64,000 nucleotides of DNA from Diphasiastrum complanatum (taxonomy: Eukaryota; Streptophyta; Lycopodiopsida; Lycopodiales; Lycopodiaceae), in NCBI GenBank assembly GCA_029204225.1, contig CM055095.1:77757488-77821487 (forward strand), written 5' to 3'. A program made the translations under genes and the position numbers. Positions 1 through 11,201 of the stretch are shown here, in pieces (the first letter of the stretch is position 1; every line of letters begins with the position of its first letter). The notes beneath the pieces are model-generated. The model was given only the letters and a program-made list of their open reading frames with translations, was not told the DNA's origin and searched no databases.

Positions 1-291
1 CTACTATTTATGGATGAGGAAGATGACTCTCTCTCCTCTCTCTAGAAGGTACTTGACCCTAGATATTCCCTATATAGGAAAAATAGCTAAAAATGGCTTA
101 TATGACCAAAATACATCAAAATGGTCTCATTTTGAAGGGTATGAAGTTTGACACTTCATCATACTGAAAAAATACAGTAAATAAAAACATTGTGGCCTGG
201 TTCACACGTGTGAAACTCCAGAACCAAAACTACTTACAATTTTAGCCAATTTAGGCCTCAAACTAGCTAGGAAATGTTGACAATTTTCACA
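1..291 (-). repeat. C1 3' LTR (partial)
   Basis: The LTR starts TGTGAAAATTGTCAAC (minus strand) directly after the polypurine tract and continues past the window edge. The first bases resemble the start of the C7 LTR (TGTGAAAAATTGTCAAC), then diverge. It contains the palindrome CACACGTGTG at 203-212. Confidence 0.8.
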
Positions 292-3200
292 CTCCCTCTT
301 CAACATTGGATGCTAGTTTCAACATAGTCTTTGAGCACATTCCAAGATTAGATCTATGCATTAAATATAGGTCCTTTCCCAATGGTTTGGTGAAGATATC
401 AGCCACACACTCCTTTGAAGAGACATGTTGAAGCTCCACCTCTTTGGCAATGACTTGATCTCTCACAAAATGGTGAGCAATCTCAATGTGCTTGCTCCTT
501 GCATGAAAAACAGGATTGCTTGCCAAGCTTTGGGCTGAAAGGTTATCACAAAGTATGATTGGAGTCTTCTCTGGTTCCAGCAAGTGAAGATCCAATAACA
601 TCCTCTTGATCCAAAGAATCTCCTTGGTGCATGTTGTTAATGCCTTGTACTCGACTTCGGTGGAAGATAGAGAGATAGTTGGTTGCTTCTTTGATAGCCA
701 TGAGACCACTCCATCTCCAAGATAGATTGCAAAGGCACTTGTTGACTTCCTATCCATTTGATCACCTGCAAAATCTGAATCTGAAAATCCACAAAGGTTA
801 GGTGTAGTACCTCCATACAAGATGCCAAAATCTCTAGATCCCGAGATGTATCTAAGTACTCTCTTTCCTAGCTTCCAATGAGCCTCACTAGGATCTTGCA
901 TAAATTGACTTAGTTTACCAACCACAAAGCTTAGATCAGGTCTTGTGATGGTTAACCATATAAGAGATCCTATTAGCTTTCTATAGAGAGTAATGTCCTT
1001 GAAGGATCTTTCATTACTTCTTGTAGTTAGCTTTACATTTGATTCCATAGGAGTAGAAACAACTTTACAATCTTCCATATGAAACCTTTTTAGAATAGAG
1101 TTAACATACTTTTCTTGACATATGAATGTAGATTTAGAAGTTCTAATAATCTCTATTCCTAAGATATAATGAAGTTTACCAAGATCTTGAATTTCAAACT
1201 CTCTTTTGAGTGCCATCTTGATTTCATCTATATCTAGATTGTTACCACCACTTAAGATAATGTCATCAACATAGATCAAAAGTAAAGTGATATCATTTTC
1301 ATTCAATCTAAAGTAGAGAGAATGATCATACTCACTCATAACAAAGTTTTGAGAAAGTAAGAAGGAATTGAGCTTAGCATACCAACTCCTTGGTGCTTGC
1401 TTTAGCCCATACAAACTCTTTTGGAGATAGCACACATGATTAGGCTCATCATGTGAAACATAGCCCTCGGGTTGCTCCATGTAAATATCTTCTTCAAGAT
1501 CACCATTCAAGAAGGCATTAGTAACATCCATTTGCCACATATCCCAATCATAAAGAGTTGCAAGAGAGATTAGGATTCGAATAGTTACCATCTTTGCCAC
1601 GGGTGCAAAGGTCTCATCATAGTCAATACCATATTCTTGAGCATACCCCTTTGCCACCAACCTTGCCTTGTACTTGTTGATTGATCCATCTTGATTTGTC
1701 TTGATCTTGAAGATCCACTTACAACCAATTGCCTTCTTGTCCTTTGGAAGCTTTACCAACCTCCATGTGTTGCTTTTGATGAGTGCTTGATGCTCATGAT
1801 CCATGGCTTGGATCCATTCCTTCTTTTGAATTGCTTCACCTACACAAGTTGGTTCATCAAAAGAGGTAAGAAAAGCAAAGTTAGAGTTGTCCACCACTTG
1901 CTTTCCTTTTTCATCATAGGTTAGCCTTGATGGCTTAGCCCTTTGCCTTTGAGTCTTCCTTGAAGTTTGCTTTGGAGTGGCATCTCCATCTTCATCCAAG
2001 ACATCTTGCACATCATGATGATTAGTAGGCACATCAACATCAACATCAACAACATTGGAAACATTCTCTTCATGAAAGATGACATCCCTACTTATGACAA
2101 CTTTCTTTGTAGAAGGAATGTACACTTTGTAAGCCTTGCTTACTTCACTATAGCCAACAAACACACCCTTCTTTGATGAAGGATCTTCTTTAGTTCTATC
2201 ATCAAGTGTGATATTGACAAAACATGTACATCCAAAGATCCTACAATGCTTGACACTCGGCCTTCTACCATAAAGAACCTCATGAGGAGTTTTACCATCC
2301 AAGGAAGCACTTGTCCATCTATTACATAGATAGTTAGCACATGCTAAAGCTTCCCCCCAAAAAGACTTAGCAAGATTAGCATGTAGTCTCATTGCCTTGG
2401 CACATTCACAAAGGGTTCTATTCTTCCTCTCGGCCACTCCATTCTGTTGTGGAGTCCTAGGACTAGACATCTCCCTCTTAATCCCATGTGCTATACAAAA
2501 GTCTTTGAACCTATTTGAGGTGTATTCCCCTCCATTATCAGATCTTAAGCATTTGATCTTTGTATTGAATTGGTTTTCCATTTCATTCTTGAACTTGACA
2601 AATGCAGCAAACACTTCATCCTTACTTTTAAGAAGATAGATCCAAGTATACCTACTAAAGTCATCAATGAAAGTTGCATACATCTTTGCCCCACCATTGC
2701 TAGTTGTACTAGAAGAATGAATATCAGAATGCACAAGTTGAAAAGCTTCTTTAGATCTAGAAGTAGATCTAGAATAAGCAAGTCTATGAGATTTGGACAA
2801 GGCACAATGTTCACAAACACTATTGTTTGCAACAAGACTTTTAGGGAGACCAAGAACAAGCTCTTTCTTTGCCATTACCTCCAAAGATTTGAAGTTGGGA
2901 TGGCCCAACCTCTTGTGCCAAACTTCTTGGTTTGTCAATTGCTCCCTAGCCATACATCCTTCATGATTAGAGATCACACATGCATCAAGCTTGAAAAGTT
3001 TACCATGCCTCCTACCTTGAGCAATCAAGGATCCACATTTACTTATCAAACATGCATCTCCAATGAACTCCACATCAAGTCCTTTGTCAATCATTTGACT
3101 TACACTAAGCAAATTCTTAGTGATTGAAGGAATGTACAAAACATTTTCAAGATTTGCTTTCCTATTTGTTGAAAGGGAAATAGGAATAGTGCCTATGCCT

Positions 3201-3565
3201 TTGATGTCACATTGACCATCATTTGCAGTGTAGATGATGTTACCTTCTCCCTCATAAGACAATAAGGATGTAAAGTATTCCTTATGTCTTGTCATGTGAG
3301 ATGAGGCTCCACTATCAATCCACCAAGGATCATTATCATCTATGTTGGCTAACAAACTTGAAGTCATAACAAGTGATTCACATGTGTTATGTTCTTCCTC
3401 ATCTATTGTAAGATTTCCTTGCCTCTCTCCTTGCTCTCTTTTCTTCTTATAACATTCATTTGCAAAATGACCTTTTATCCCACAATAAAAGCACTTGAAC
3501 TTTGACTTATTGTTCTTAGTAGAAGAGGAAGAGGAAGAGTGATCATCATGAGCACAGACTATGAC
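1..3565 (-). mobile_element. C1: 5'-truncated Ty1/copia retrotransposon
   Basis: Minus-strand copia element running off the left edge. It keeps part of the 3' LTR, a purine-rich tract (AAGAGGGAG) just upstream of that LTR, and pol in one frame. The 5' LTR, primer-binding site and first ~240 residues of gag are missing; homology to C7 stops just upstream of the zinc knuckle near 3565. C7 is a clear relative with the same domain order and many identical stretches. An old breakpoint or deletion removed the 5' part. Confidence 0.9.
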
Positions 3566-3592
3566 TGCGCTTAACATCGGAATGATGAACAA
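287..3592 (-). CDS. Copia gag(partial)-protease-integrase-RT-RNase H polyprotein (C1)
   Basis: Open frame of 1101 codons encoding most of a copia polyprotein. In order: a CCHC zinc knuckle (CFYCGIKGHFANEC) near residue 34, aspartic protease site WIDSGASSH near residue 91, pre-integrase HxxxH-type region (VWHKRLGH), integrase core with HSDIH, RSDNGGEY and NGVAERKNRT, reverse transcriptase with YVDDI, and RNase H ending at VADIFTKPLGK. No stop interrupts it, but the first ~20 residues come from non-element sequence and the N-terminal gag domain is absent. It is therefore a truncated pseudogene despite the long frame. A short residual gag-pol product is possible only if a neighbouring promoter reads through. 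Confidence 0.9.
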   Translation of the reverse strand: MFIIPMLSAVIVCAHDDHSSSSSSTKNNKSKFKCFYCGIKGHFANECYKKKREQGERQGNLTIDEEEHNTCESLVMTSSLLANIDDNDPWWIDSGASSHMTRHKEYFTSLLSYEGEGNIIYTANDGQCDIKGIGTIPISLSTNRKANLENVLYIPSITKNLLSVSQMIDKGLDVEFIGDACLISKCGSLIAQGRRHGKLFKLDACVISNHEGCMAREQLTNQEVWHKRLGHPNFKSLEVMAKKELVLGLPKSLVANNSVCEHCALSKSHRLAYSRSTSRSKEAFQLVHSDIHSSSTTSNGGAKMYATFIDDFSRYTWIYLLKSKDEVFAAFVKFKNEMENQFNTKIKCLRSDNGGEYTSNRFKDFCIAHGIKREMSSPRTPQQNGVAERKNRTLCECAKAMRLHANLAKSFWGEALACANYLCNRWTSASLDGKTPHEVLYGRRPSVKHCRIFGCTCFVNITLDDRTKEDPSSKKGVFVGYSEVSKAYKVYIPSTKKVVISRDVIFHEENVSNVVDVDVDVPTNHHDVQDVLDEDGDATPKQTSRKTQRQRAKPSRLTYDEKGKQVVDNSNFAFLTSFDEPTCVGEAIQKKEWIQAMDHEHQALIKSNTWRLVKLPKDKKAIGCKWIFKIKTNQDGSINKYKARLVAKGYAQEYGIDYDETFAPVAKMVTIRILISLATLYDWDMWQMDVTNAFLNGDLEEDIYMEQPEGYVSHDEPNHVCYLQKSLYGLKQAPRSWYAKLNSFLLSQNFVMSEYDHSLYFRLNENDITLLLIYVDDIILSGGNNLDIDEIKMALKREFEIQDLGKLHYILGIEIIRTSKSTFICQEKYVNSILKRFHMEDCKVVSTPMESNVKLTTRSNERSFKDITLYRKLIGSLIWLTITRPDLSFVVGKLSQFMQDPSEAHWKLGKRVLRYISGSRDFGILYGGTTPNLCGFSDSDFAGDQMDRKSTSAFAIYLGDGVVSWLSKKQPTISLSSTEVEYKALTTCTKEILWIKRMLLDLHLLEPEKTPIILCDNLSAQSLASNPVFHARSKHIEIAHHFVRDQVIAKEVELQHVSSKECVADIFTKPLGKDLYLMHRSNLGMCSKTMLKLASNVEEGV

Positions 3593-4250
3593 AAATGTTG
3601 CACCTAACCTTTGGTTGATGAAATGATTACTATACTATAATATATGTGGACTATTACATCATATTAAAATGGTACAAATTTGCACATGAATTTAAACTGG
3701 AGAAGGTGGGGCTCTTGCCCCCACCATTTGCGCATGCGATGGGAAAAAAAGCCTTGGTTTCTATGAATAAATTGACGAATGATGGGAGACGGTTCTGTGC
3801 ACTTGTGGGGACAGGATGATTATGACCTTGGATGCCACTTGCAGAAAAAACTGGAGGCCTCCTTAAATTGGTAAGCTTTATAATCATGATGGTGGGGAAT
3901 GGTGGAGACACCAGAAATTCCGAACGAATGTTCATTCGATACTAAAACCGCACAATAAAAAATGGGAGATTGCTTAATACAGAACTCTGAAAGTTGAAGA
4001 AGCTAGTGCCACGAAAAAAGAGTATGAAGCTGCAGATTGGAACTTGCTAAAGAGGTGGAATTGTTGCTCAACTAGATTTGCCAACAAATTCCGAGAAATT
4101 CAAACCACGCACACATCAATCCGTATTGATTACCTTAACCCATAGTTCCTAACTAGCCACCATCACTGCAACAGCTCCCAAGTAACCAAAATCCACCAGC
4201 TCATAACTAACTGCAACGGACCGCCATCAAGCAGACCGCAAACCACCGCC
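3593..4250. other. Unassigned sequence between C1 and G1
   Basis: No convincing coding frame, LTR terminus or RNA gene seen on either strand. It lies between the broken 5' end of C1 and the gag leader of G1. The missing G1 5' LTR should lie in or before this stretch, but I cannot recognise it. Confidence 0.5.
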
Positions 4251-4509
4251 ACCATTCCACTTACTACTGATAGTCACCCTTCAAACGCTCCAAATTGCAT
4301 CCCCATCACCTTCACCGTAAAAAATTGCACCCCACCTTACTCGCAAACCACGCCACATACCCACCATCAACCAAACATCTACATTTGCCACTACACCATC
4401 TACATTTACCTAAGCTCCACACAGACAACATTCACCAGCCAACTTCTCACATCCTAATTCCACCCACCATCGCACCACAGCCACCGCATTAGACCACAAA
4501 TAACCACAT

Positions 4510-6010
4510 CCCAGCAGCTAGATTTACCTAAGTACGATGGTAACACTGATCCTCAAAGATTTCTTCAAGTCTTTGAGAATGCATGTGACGTCTATGGTGA
4601 GACATCTACCAGAAGCCATGGTACAGCTCTTTTTGATGACCATGATCGATCGAGCATGAGAGTGGTTTTTTAACCTTGATCGTGAAGATAAACGTGACTG
4701 GTCACTCTTGAAGGAGGCCTTTATCAAACGCTTCAAGCCATTTTGCTTGATAGAAAGTCCTTTTGTCAAGCTAAGTAACATCAAAATGACAAAAGACAAG
4801 AAAGTACGTGACTATATTGAACGATTTAAAAGATTAAAAAGTCAGGTACAAGAACAACCCACTGAGTCTATGCTTATAATTTGGTTCCTCGTTGGACTCC
4901 CATGATGGATAAGACGTGAACTTCGTTCCAATGATGAATATACATCATTGAAACAAGCCATGTCTAATGCCATTCGAGAGGAAGACGAGGGCTCTGATGT
5001 CAATGAACCATGTGAATGGAGAGCACATCGTGATGTCCAAGAAGCTCGACCAAACGACAAAACTCGAGAACAGTTGTGGAAAACACAGATGGAGTTGCTT
5101 AACCAGCAACACCAACAACAGATGGAGAAACTCACGAAAGAGTTTCAAAACACTCTCAAGTCTATCCAGAGTTCGATGTCGGGTCAGTTACTCACTGGCC
5201 AAATCCACCATAGACGAGAGAACACGTGGTGCCCTCACTGTCGAGGTGCACACGTTGGCAATGAGTGCCCTTCATACCAACCGGTCCCAGATACTTCCTT
5301 GATCAAATGTGACATCTGCGACTTTATGGGGCATACCTCTCTTTATTGTTATTATAACCCGAGGAACCAACCTCACAACCAGTCAGGAAGACATAATCAA
5401 CCTCCTCGACAAGCGTTTGTTTCACAAAACCAACACACGCACTACCAACCATGAAACAACCAAGTCCATATACAAGAGTTGCCCAAACAACCTAGACATG
5501 AACCTCAACCACAGCTGGCGCTCTTAGGACCACCTCCAAGAGGACAACCAGATCTAGGACCACCAAAACATAGAAATCCTCGAGAGTCTACATAGACACA
5601 TCTTGTTGAAAACTCCTACAATCACTCCTATCATCAAGATACAACACTTCCATCTGTTAGTTCTCAACATTATCAAACCGACAACTCATGCCCGTGCAAA
5701 CGAGATGAGTATTCCACACCACCAGAAAATCTAGCACAACTAGCCATCCAAGATGGTTACGCTATTGCCACAGGACCAATGATTTGTGGTGAAACAGGAC
5801 ACTTCATGGTTGACTATAAAGTTAAGAATCAACCATGCGGAGCCCAGACTGTGTTCGCAAACACAGCTTCAAGGATTGTCCTAAAAAATCTAACAGGATT
5901 TTTCCAGCACGTCATATATCATCAGGATCTGTTAGAGTTCTCACTAGAGCACAACGCCACCAACAAGAACAACAGCAAAATAATGTCAAATCAGCTGACC
6001 CCCAAGAAAG
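4510..6010 (+). pseudogene. G1 gag with two zinc-finger-like motifs (N- and middle part)
   Basis: Gag capsid text begins LDLPKYDGNTDPQRFL, which matches the gag of G2 (LDLPKYNGLTDPVRFL). It continues through VRDYIERFKRLKSQ, a Gln-rich coiled segment, and two metal-binding motifs, CPHCRGAHVGNEC and CDICDFMGHTSLYC. Frames change several times. The stop near 4904 (TGA) is an A-to-T change compared with the near-identical fragment at 46131-46579, which reads AGA there. Assigned by family resemblance; degenerate and non-functional. Confidence 0.8.
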
Positions 6011-6737
6011 TGTGCAAAAAGTACAAAAAGGACCAAGAGTAGATCCTAATCTGATCCTCAAGAGGGATTGGTTATCAGATTACTTGATCTATCAATCTAC
6101 TTTAGATTAAGATCAATCTAGATCAATTCTAGACACAAAATCCTAACAAGAACAATCATTAATTGAAGGTAAGTGAAATGGAGAGAATCACTCAAAATTG
6201 CTTCCAAAACCATGATTGGTGTCTCACACTGATTATGGCCAAATGTGGCTCTATATATACAATAAGTGGGAGCTCGTGGTACTGATCATCCCTCTGATCC
6301 CACATGAGTGAAGGTGCTTTGTCATCTGATGATTCATCATGCAAAACTGACACTTGGACAAAACCTGCTATTCTGAGCACTTTTGGTCCATTTTTCTTCT
6401 ATATGGATATCTACTTGGAAATCTTCTAGAAGTCAAAATTCGCCTACTTCAGCTTATTCCACACGTGTGAGCTGTCCTCTACACATGGGATATGACACCT
6501 AACCAAAGGATGTGGCTCATGCAATCAATAGATTGATACCATGTGTCATATGTCTAGAAGACTAGTTTTTGGCCATTTTAGCCACTAGAACTTGAATTAA
6601 ATCATATTTACAACATATATGATTATGGTACATGATAAGTACACTAGTTTCACACAAGGGAACAGGCTCCACACATGTGTGTTTATCCATATACAAGATT
6701 TTTGGCCTCTACCAAGCTTATTTTTGCATTTTTCACA
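6011..6737 (-). repeat. C2 3' LTR
   Basis: On the minus strand it begins TGTGAAAAATGCAAAAATAAG and ends GTACTTTTTGCACA. Compared with the other C2 LTR it lacks about 105 bp (equivalent to 10529-10633). A TATA-like run (tatatataca) lies near 6250. One CACACGTGTG copy at 6460-6469. Confidence 0.85.
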
Positions 6738-6874
6738 ATCCTCAAAAATCTAGCTTGGTAAATCTAGCTTGATGGAAAACATGATGATCTTGAACTTGAC
6801 TCCATGGGCTGAATTGGTCTTTGCTGGTTCAAAAGGTGTGAAGATCAGCCAATGAGCTTGATGTTGATCTGAAA

Positions 6875-7513
6875 TCACCATATCCATGATAGTGCTTCTT
6901 TGATGTTGACATCTTTGATGAACTTGAGATCCTTGCACCATCCTAGCACCTCCAATATTGATTCCTTCCAATTTTCATGTAGATGCTTGACCTTGAGGCT
7001 TGCTCCTTCTTCATGTGCATGCTCCTTCATGTGAAAATAAAGATTTCTTCTTGATTTATTAGGATCACAAAGATCTAACATCATGTTACCACGATCTAGA
7101 GAATTAGACTCATCCAAATTGGCAAGACTATGCGTGCTATAATAACAAAGTGTTTGCATCATATCTTCATGCTTGTTTACCATGCTAATCTCAGATCCAA
7201 TGAGGCTAAATACTTCATTATGGAGATAAGTGTCTTTAGAAGATGATTCACTTACTCTCATAAAGAGTTTACAGTTTGCCTCAATACAAATTTTCAAACT
7301 ATGAGTGAACAAATCACTTTTGCTCTTGCATGACTCAAGAGCATACATTTGATGAAATAACCATTTGCTTTCTAATTGATTTAAAATCAATTTTAACCTT
7401 TTAAGAACATCATCTATGTTCTCAAGAGAGACTTCATACTCAACTAGTATGGCTTTACTCCAATTTTGAGATGCGATGATCTCACTAAAGCAAATTGATT
7501 TATCAAATGACAT
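6875..7513 (-). CDS. C2 unknown module, copy B
   Basis: Open frame of 212 codons with no resemblance I recognise. It starts MSFDKSICFSEI, has a segment SQNWSKAILVE near residues 16-26, and ends SWIW. It is rich in Lys, Glu, Leu and Ser, with several Cys and His but no clear zinc-binding spacing and no membrane segment. It lies downstream of a frame-broken copy (A) with matching segments in the same order, so the two arose by tandem duplication. It fills the place where pol should be. It may be a transduced host fragment or a diverged element-specific gene; translation is unproven. Confidence 0.5.
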   Translation of the reverse strand: MSFDKSICFSEIIASQNWSKAILVEYEVSLENIDDVLKRLKLILNQLESKWLFHQMYALESCKSKSDLFTHSLKICIEANCKLFMRVSESSSKDTYLHNEVFSLIGSEISMVNKHEDMMQTLCYYSTHSLANLDESNSLDRGNMMLDLCDPNKSRRNLYFHMKEHAHEEGASLKVKHLHENWKESILEVLGWCKDLKFIKDVNIKEALSWIW

Positions 7514-7564
7514 AAGAGAAGTAAGTATGAGATGTATACCACATGAGATATGCTCCTCTTTCTC

Positions 7565-8199
7565 TTAAAATGTGAGCCACATGGGTTCAACCATGTTTCT
7601 TGAGTTTCTTTTTGGAATCACAACTTGAGAAGGTCTCTCCTCCTCAATCCTTGGCACACTTGAACCTTGAGATGACTCCTTAAGATCCTCTTCATGATGC
7701 TCCTTCTTGATGTAAATCTGAGAGCTCCATGTCTCATAATGATCACAACATCCATGACCATATAATATACACTTCCTATGATTATCAAGATTACTTATGC
7801 TAGAAACATAAGTCCAAAAATCACCACAACTTGGCATGATTTTTTCGATATTGAAATCAAAAGGCATTTCCATCTCAATAAGGCTAACTAATTGCTTATG
7901 GATATAAGTGTCCACCTTGGATGCTTCACTTATTCTCATACGAAGCAACTTGCCTTTAAGATTGAAAACTTACAATTTTCATATTTATGAATGAACACAT
8001 CATTCATGATCTTATTGAAACCAAAAGATCCTACATTATGAAGATATTTCCATTTCCTTGACTTCATAACTAAAGTAAGCTTACAAGGAAAACATATTTT
8101 GCTATCTTTTAAGGCATCACACTCAACTAGTATTGCCTTAATCCACCTTTGAGATACAAAAATCTCTTTAAAGCAAAATGGTCCTTCATAAGTTGACAT
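7565..8199 (-). pseudogene. C2 unknown module, copy A (frameshifted)
   Basis: Two overlapping frames (8199-7936 and 7948-7565) together parallel copy B. The start MSTYEGPFCFKEI and SQRWIKAILVE match MSFDKSICFSEI and SQNWSKAILVE. RISEASKVDTYIHK matches RVSESSSKDTYLHN. A frameshift near 7940 splits the frame. Function unknown. Confidence 0.5.
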
Positions 8200-8479
8200 G
8201 AGAGCATAAATGAAATATTTTCATTTTGTGATTGCTCCTTATTCTTGATTGATTCTCTTGGATAGTAACAATAAGTTTGAACTTGTCCAAAGTTTCAAGC
8301 AAAATACTTTCCAAGGACATAAAATAAATCCAAGTTACTTTTATGAAAGTGACATCTATCCTTGCATCTTGAACCAAACAATGCACTTCCAAATGAAAAA
8401 CTTCAAAAGATTTGACATGTGTTGTGATGGACTCTTGAAGACAAATCTTGCAAGTCCTTGTGAGACTCCAAGCCTCATT

Positions 8480-8720
8480 CACCTTTCCACAAAGGAAACA
8501 CCTTTCCTTGGACGTGTCCTTCTTGTATTTGCATTTTGAACTTGAAGCTCCATCCTTCACCTTGGCTCCCTTGCTTTGGTACTCCTTGGATGGATTGGTC
8601 TTCGTTTTGTAGCATCTTGAGAAAATATATCCTTCCTTGCCACAAAGGTTGTACTTAGGATCATTTCTTTCCTTCAATAGGATGCCACCTATTGATGCCA
8701 TGCAAATAAAAACCTGTGAT
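8480..8720 (-). pseudogene. C2 gag remnant with zinc-knuckle traces
   Basis: The start MASIGGILL parallels the C6 gag start MASMGGFLL. Soon after come LCGKEGYIFSRCYKTK, then DGASSSKCKYKKD and CFLCGK, which parallel the C6 linker DGASSSKGKSKKD and knuckle CFFCGKKGHFTSEC. Nearly the whole capsid part is deleted and the knuckle appears twice in damaged form. Confidence 0.6.
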
Positions 8721-8786
8721 ATGATTCTACAAATGTAATTTGTGACTCTCAAGAGACTAGATTTGAGCATTTTCAACAATCTAGAA

Positions 8787-10351
8787 GGATCTACAAAAGA
8801 TCTAACTCACAAACCTAAGAATCAATCTTCACACTAATGACTAGTCACTTGGAAACTTTGATTTGATCACTAAGACAAAAGCACACAATCTTTGAATCAA
8901 ATCACTAAAGAAATCAGATCCACTCTCCTATTGGACTCATCAAATACCAATGCCTCTTTCTTTTGAAAGTTGAAATGGATATGAAAAGATTTGACACCTA
9001 GATTTTCCTTTTCACTTGACTAGTTCTCTCAACACTTGAGATTCTTGAACAAAAGACGGGTTTTGTTTCAAACACCTGAAAATCAAACTTAATCACTTCT
9101 TTTGGACTCACTCTTGACCCAAATAATCTCACTCTTGAGATTTAGAATGAATTTGATTCGATTTGAAAACAAAGTATACCACCAATTTTTCACAAAGCTT
9201 AAAAAATTAGACAACTAGAGATTCAGAAAGATCTCAACCATGCATGAATACTCAAATATGGACTCCTCCTCATTCTAGACATCCAATGGGATCTCAAATT
9301 GACCCTCACACTCTCACAAAGAAAGTTGAATAGAACTAATTTGAGTTTCATACATACTATGCCAATTTTTGCTCAACAAATTGAATTCAATCACTCCTAA
9401 TGGATTCCACCAATTACTCTACTTTTTAAGACTTGGAATGAAATTCAAAATCAAAAGTTGTGATTTTTCTCACTAAGATATTGTGCTTCAAAGAGCTAAT
9501 GCCACTTAGAAAGATTTGATCACCTAGAAGAAGACAAATTCTTCACCTATAAAAACACACAATGGGCTTCTAGATCTTGCCCTATACAAAGGAAGGAACT
9601 CTTAGAAAATTGGATCTCTCTCTACACATTTGTCATAGACACCTTAATGACTCTTTTCAGACCTTACAATCACTCAAACAAATTGAGTAGGGTTGAACAA
9701 TGTGACTTGGATCTCAATCTCTTTTCTAGAACTCTCAATTTAAGCCAATCTATGTCAAATTCTACAAAAGATTTGCATAGATGCTCTATATGCACTAGAA
9801 ACTCTCAAAGGTTTCACTTGGAGGACAGATCCAAAGATGTTTTCTAGCAAATTGATGCTTCTAAACTTGACCCTATCACTCTTGAACAAATCTAGAGTGA
9901 TGGTACAATGGATTTCAACCTCTCACCTTGCATATCACTCCTTAATCTATGATTTTTAGCAAAATCTCTCTCAACTTCAACATGCACTCAAAAAATCAGA
10001 GATAATCAATTAATGCACCTAATTCAAGCTTCAAATTTGATTTCTTGGCTGATCTAATCCAAGAACTAATCAAGGGATTAGATTCTCTATAGAAAATGCT
10101 TGATTTTACACCAAAAATCACTCAAATTGAGTATGTGAGTCAAATTCTACAAATTTTTGAAATTTCTCATTCAAAACCGGAGATGTACGACCTCACACGT
10201 GTGAAGCCCACAACAAGATCTGGACCAAAAATTTTGAGGATAGCTATCAAATCCAACTCACTACACAAAATTGACTAGTTTCCAAAAAACTGCTAATTTT
10301 GGCTTTGATTTGGATTAACCCTATCAATTTCAACAAAACCTCTTGTACTAG
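8787..10351 (-). other. C2 untranslated leader
   Basis: Between the primer-binding site and the gag remnant lies a 1.5-kb AT-rich leader with no coding frame I trust. Its first ~300 bp (10050-10350) match the leader of C6 (from 43011) in reverse complement. The rest is unassigned. Contains CACACGTGTG at 10194-10203. Confidence 0.5.
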
Positions 10352-10363
10352 GCTCTGAGACCA
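10352..10363 (-). other. C2 primer-binding site
   Basis: The minus strand reads TGGTCTCAGAGC directly after the LTR end. This is one base off the copia site TGGTATCAGAGC, complementary to initiator tRNA-Met. Confidence 0.7.
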
Positions 10364-11196
10364 TGTGCAAAAAGTACAAAAAGGACCAAGAGTGGATCCT
10401 AATCTGATCCTCAAGAGGGATTGGTTGTCAGATTACTTGATCTATCAATCTACTTCAGATTAAGATCAATCTAGATCAATTCTAGACACAAAATCCTAAC
10501 AAGAACAATCATTAACTGAAGGTAAGTGTACTTTATGGTTTCACACGTGTGAAACATTGTCTGAGTACGGACTCCAACCTGAAAATCAAGTACACATTGA
10601 TAGAACCTCAAAACAATCAAAACAAATGTAGACAAATGGAGAGAATCACTCAAAATTGCTTCCAAAACCAAAATTGGTGTCTCACACTGATTATGGCCAA
10701 ATGTGGCTCTATATATACAATAAGTGGGAGCTCGTGGTACTGATCATCCCTTTGATCCCACATGTGTGAAGTTGCTTTGTCATATGATGATTCATCATGC
10801 AATACTGACACTTGGGCAAAACCTTCTATTTTGAGCACTTTTGGTCCATTTTCCTTCTATATGGAGATCTACTTGAAAATCTTCTAGAAGTCAAAATTCG
10901 TCTACTTCAGCTTATTCCACACGTGTGAGCTGTCCTCTACACATGGGATTTGACACCTAACCAAAGGATGTGGCTCATGCAATCAATAGATTGATGCCAT
11001 GTGACATATGTCTAGAAAACTAGTTTTTGGCCATTTTAGCCACTAGAACTTGAATTAAATCATATGTAGAACATATATGATTATGGTACATGACAAGTAC
11101 ACTAGTTTCACACGTGGGAACAGGCTCCACACATGTGTAATCATCCTATATACATGATTTTTGGCCTCTACCAAGCTTATTTTTGCATTTTTCACA
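10364..11196 (-). repeat. C2 5' LTR (833 bp)
   Basis: Full-length LTR, minus strand, TG...CA. It carries CACACGTGTG at 10542-10551 and 10918-10927, related CACATGTGT forms near the U3 start, and a TATA-like run near 10710 (ctatatatacaat in plus view). Confidence 0.85.
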
Positions 11197-11201
11197 GGAA
11201 G

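Larger units (their letters stand above)
6011..11196 (-). mobile_element. C2: non-autonomous copia-family LTR element inserted in G1
   Basis: Minus-strand element bounded by LTRs of 727 bp (left) and 833 bp (right) that share near-identical text. The ends are TG...CA and the flanking 5-mers gaaag and ggaag look like a target duplication with one change. The tRNA-Met type primer-binding site is next to the right LTR. The 3.6-kb interior holds only gag scraps and a duplicated unknown module. No protease, integrase, RT or RNase H is seen. LTR and leader match C6, which has gag and protease, so C6-like elements are the likely source of trans-acting proteins (inference). Confidence 0.85.

Noticed and set aside
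9647-10278. Short plus-strand frames in the C2 leader
   Set aside because: Antisense to the element and unlike any protein; consistent with chance in AT-rich DNA.
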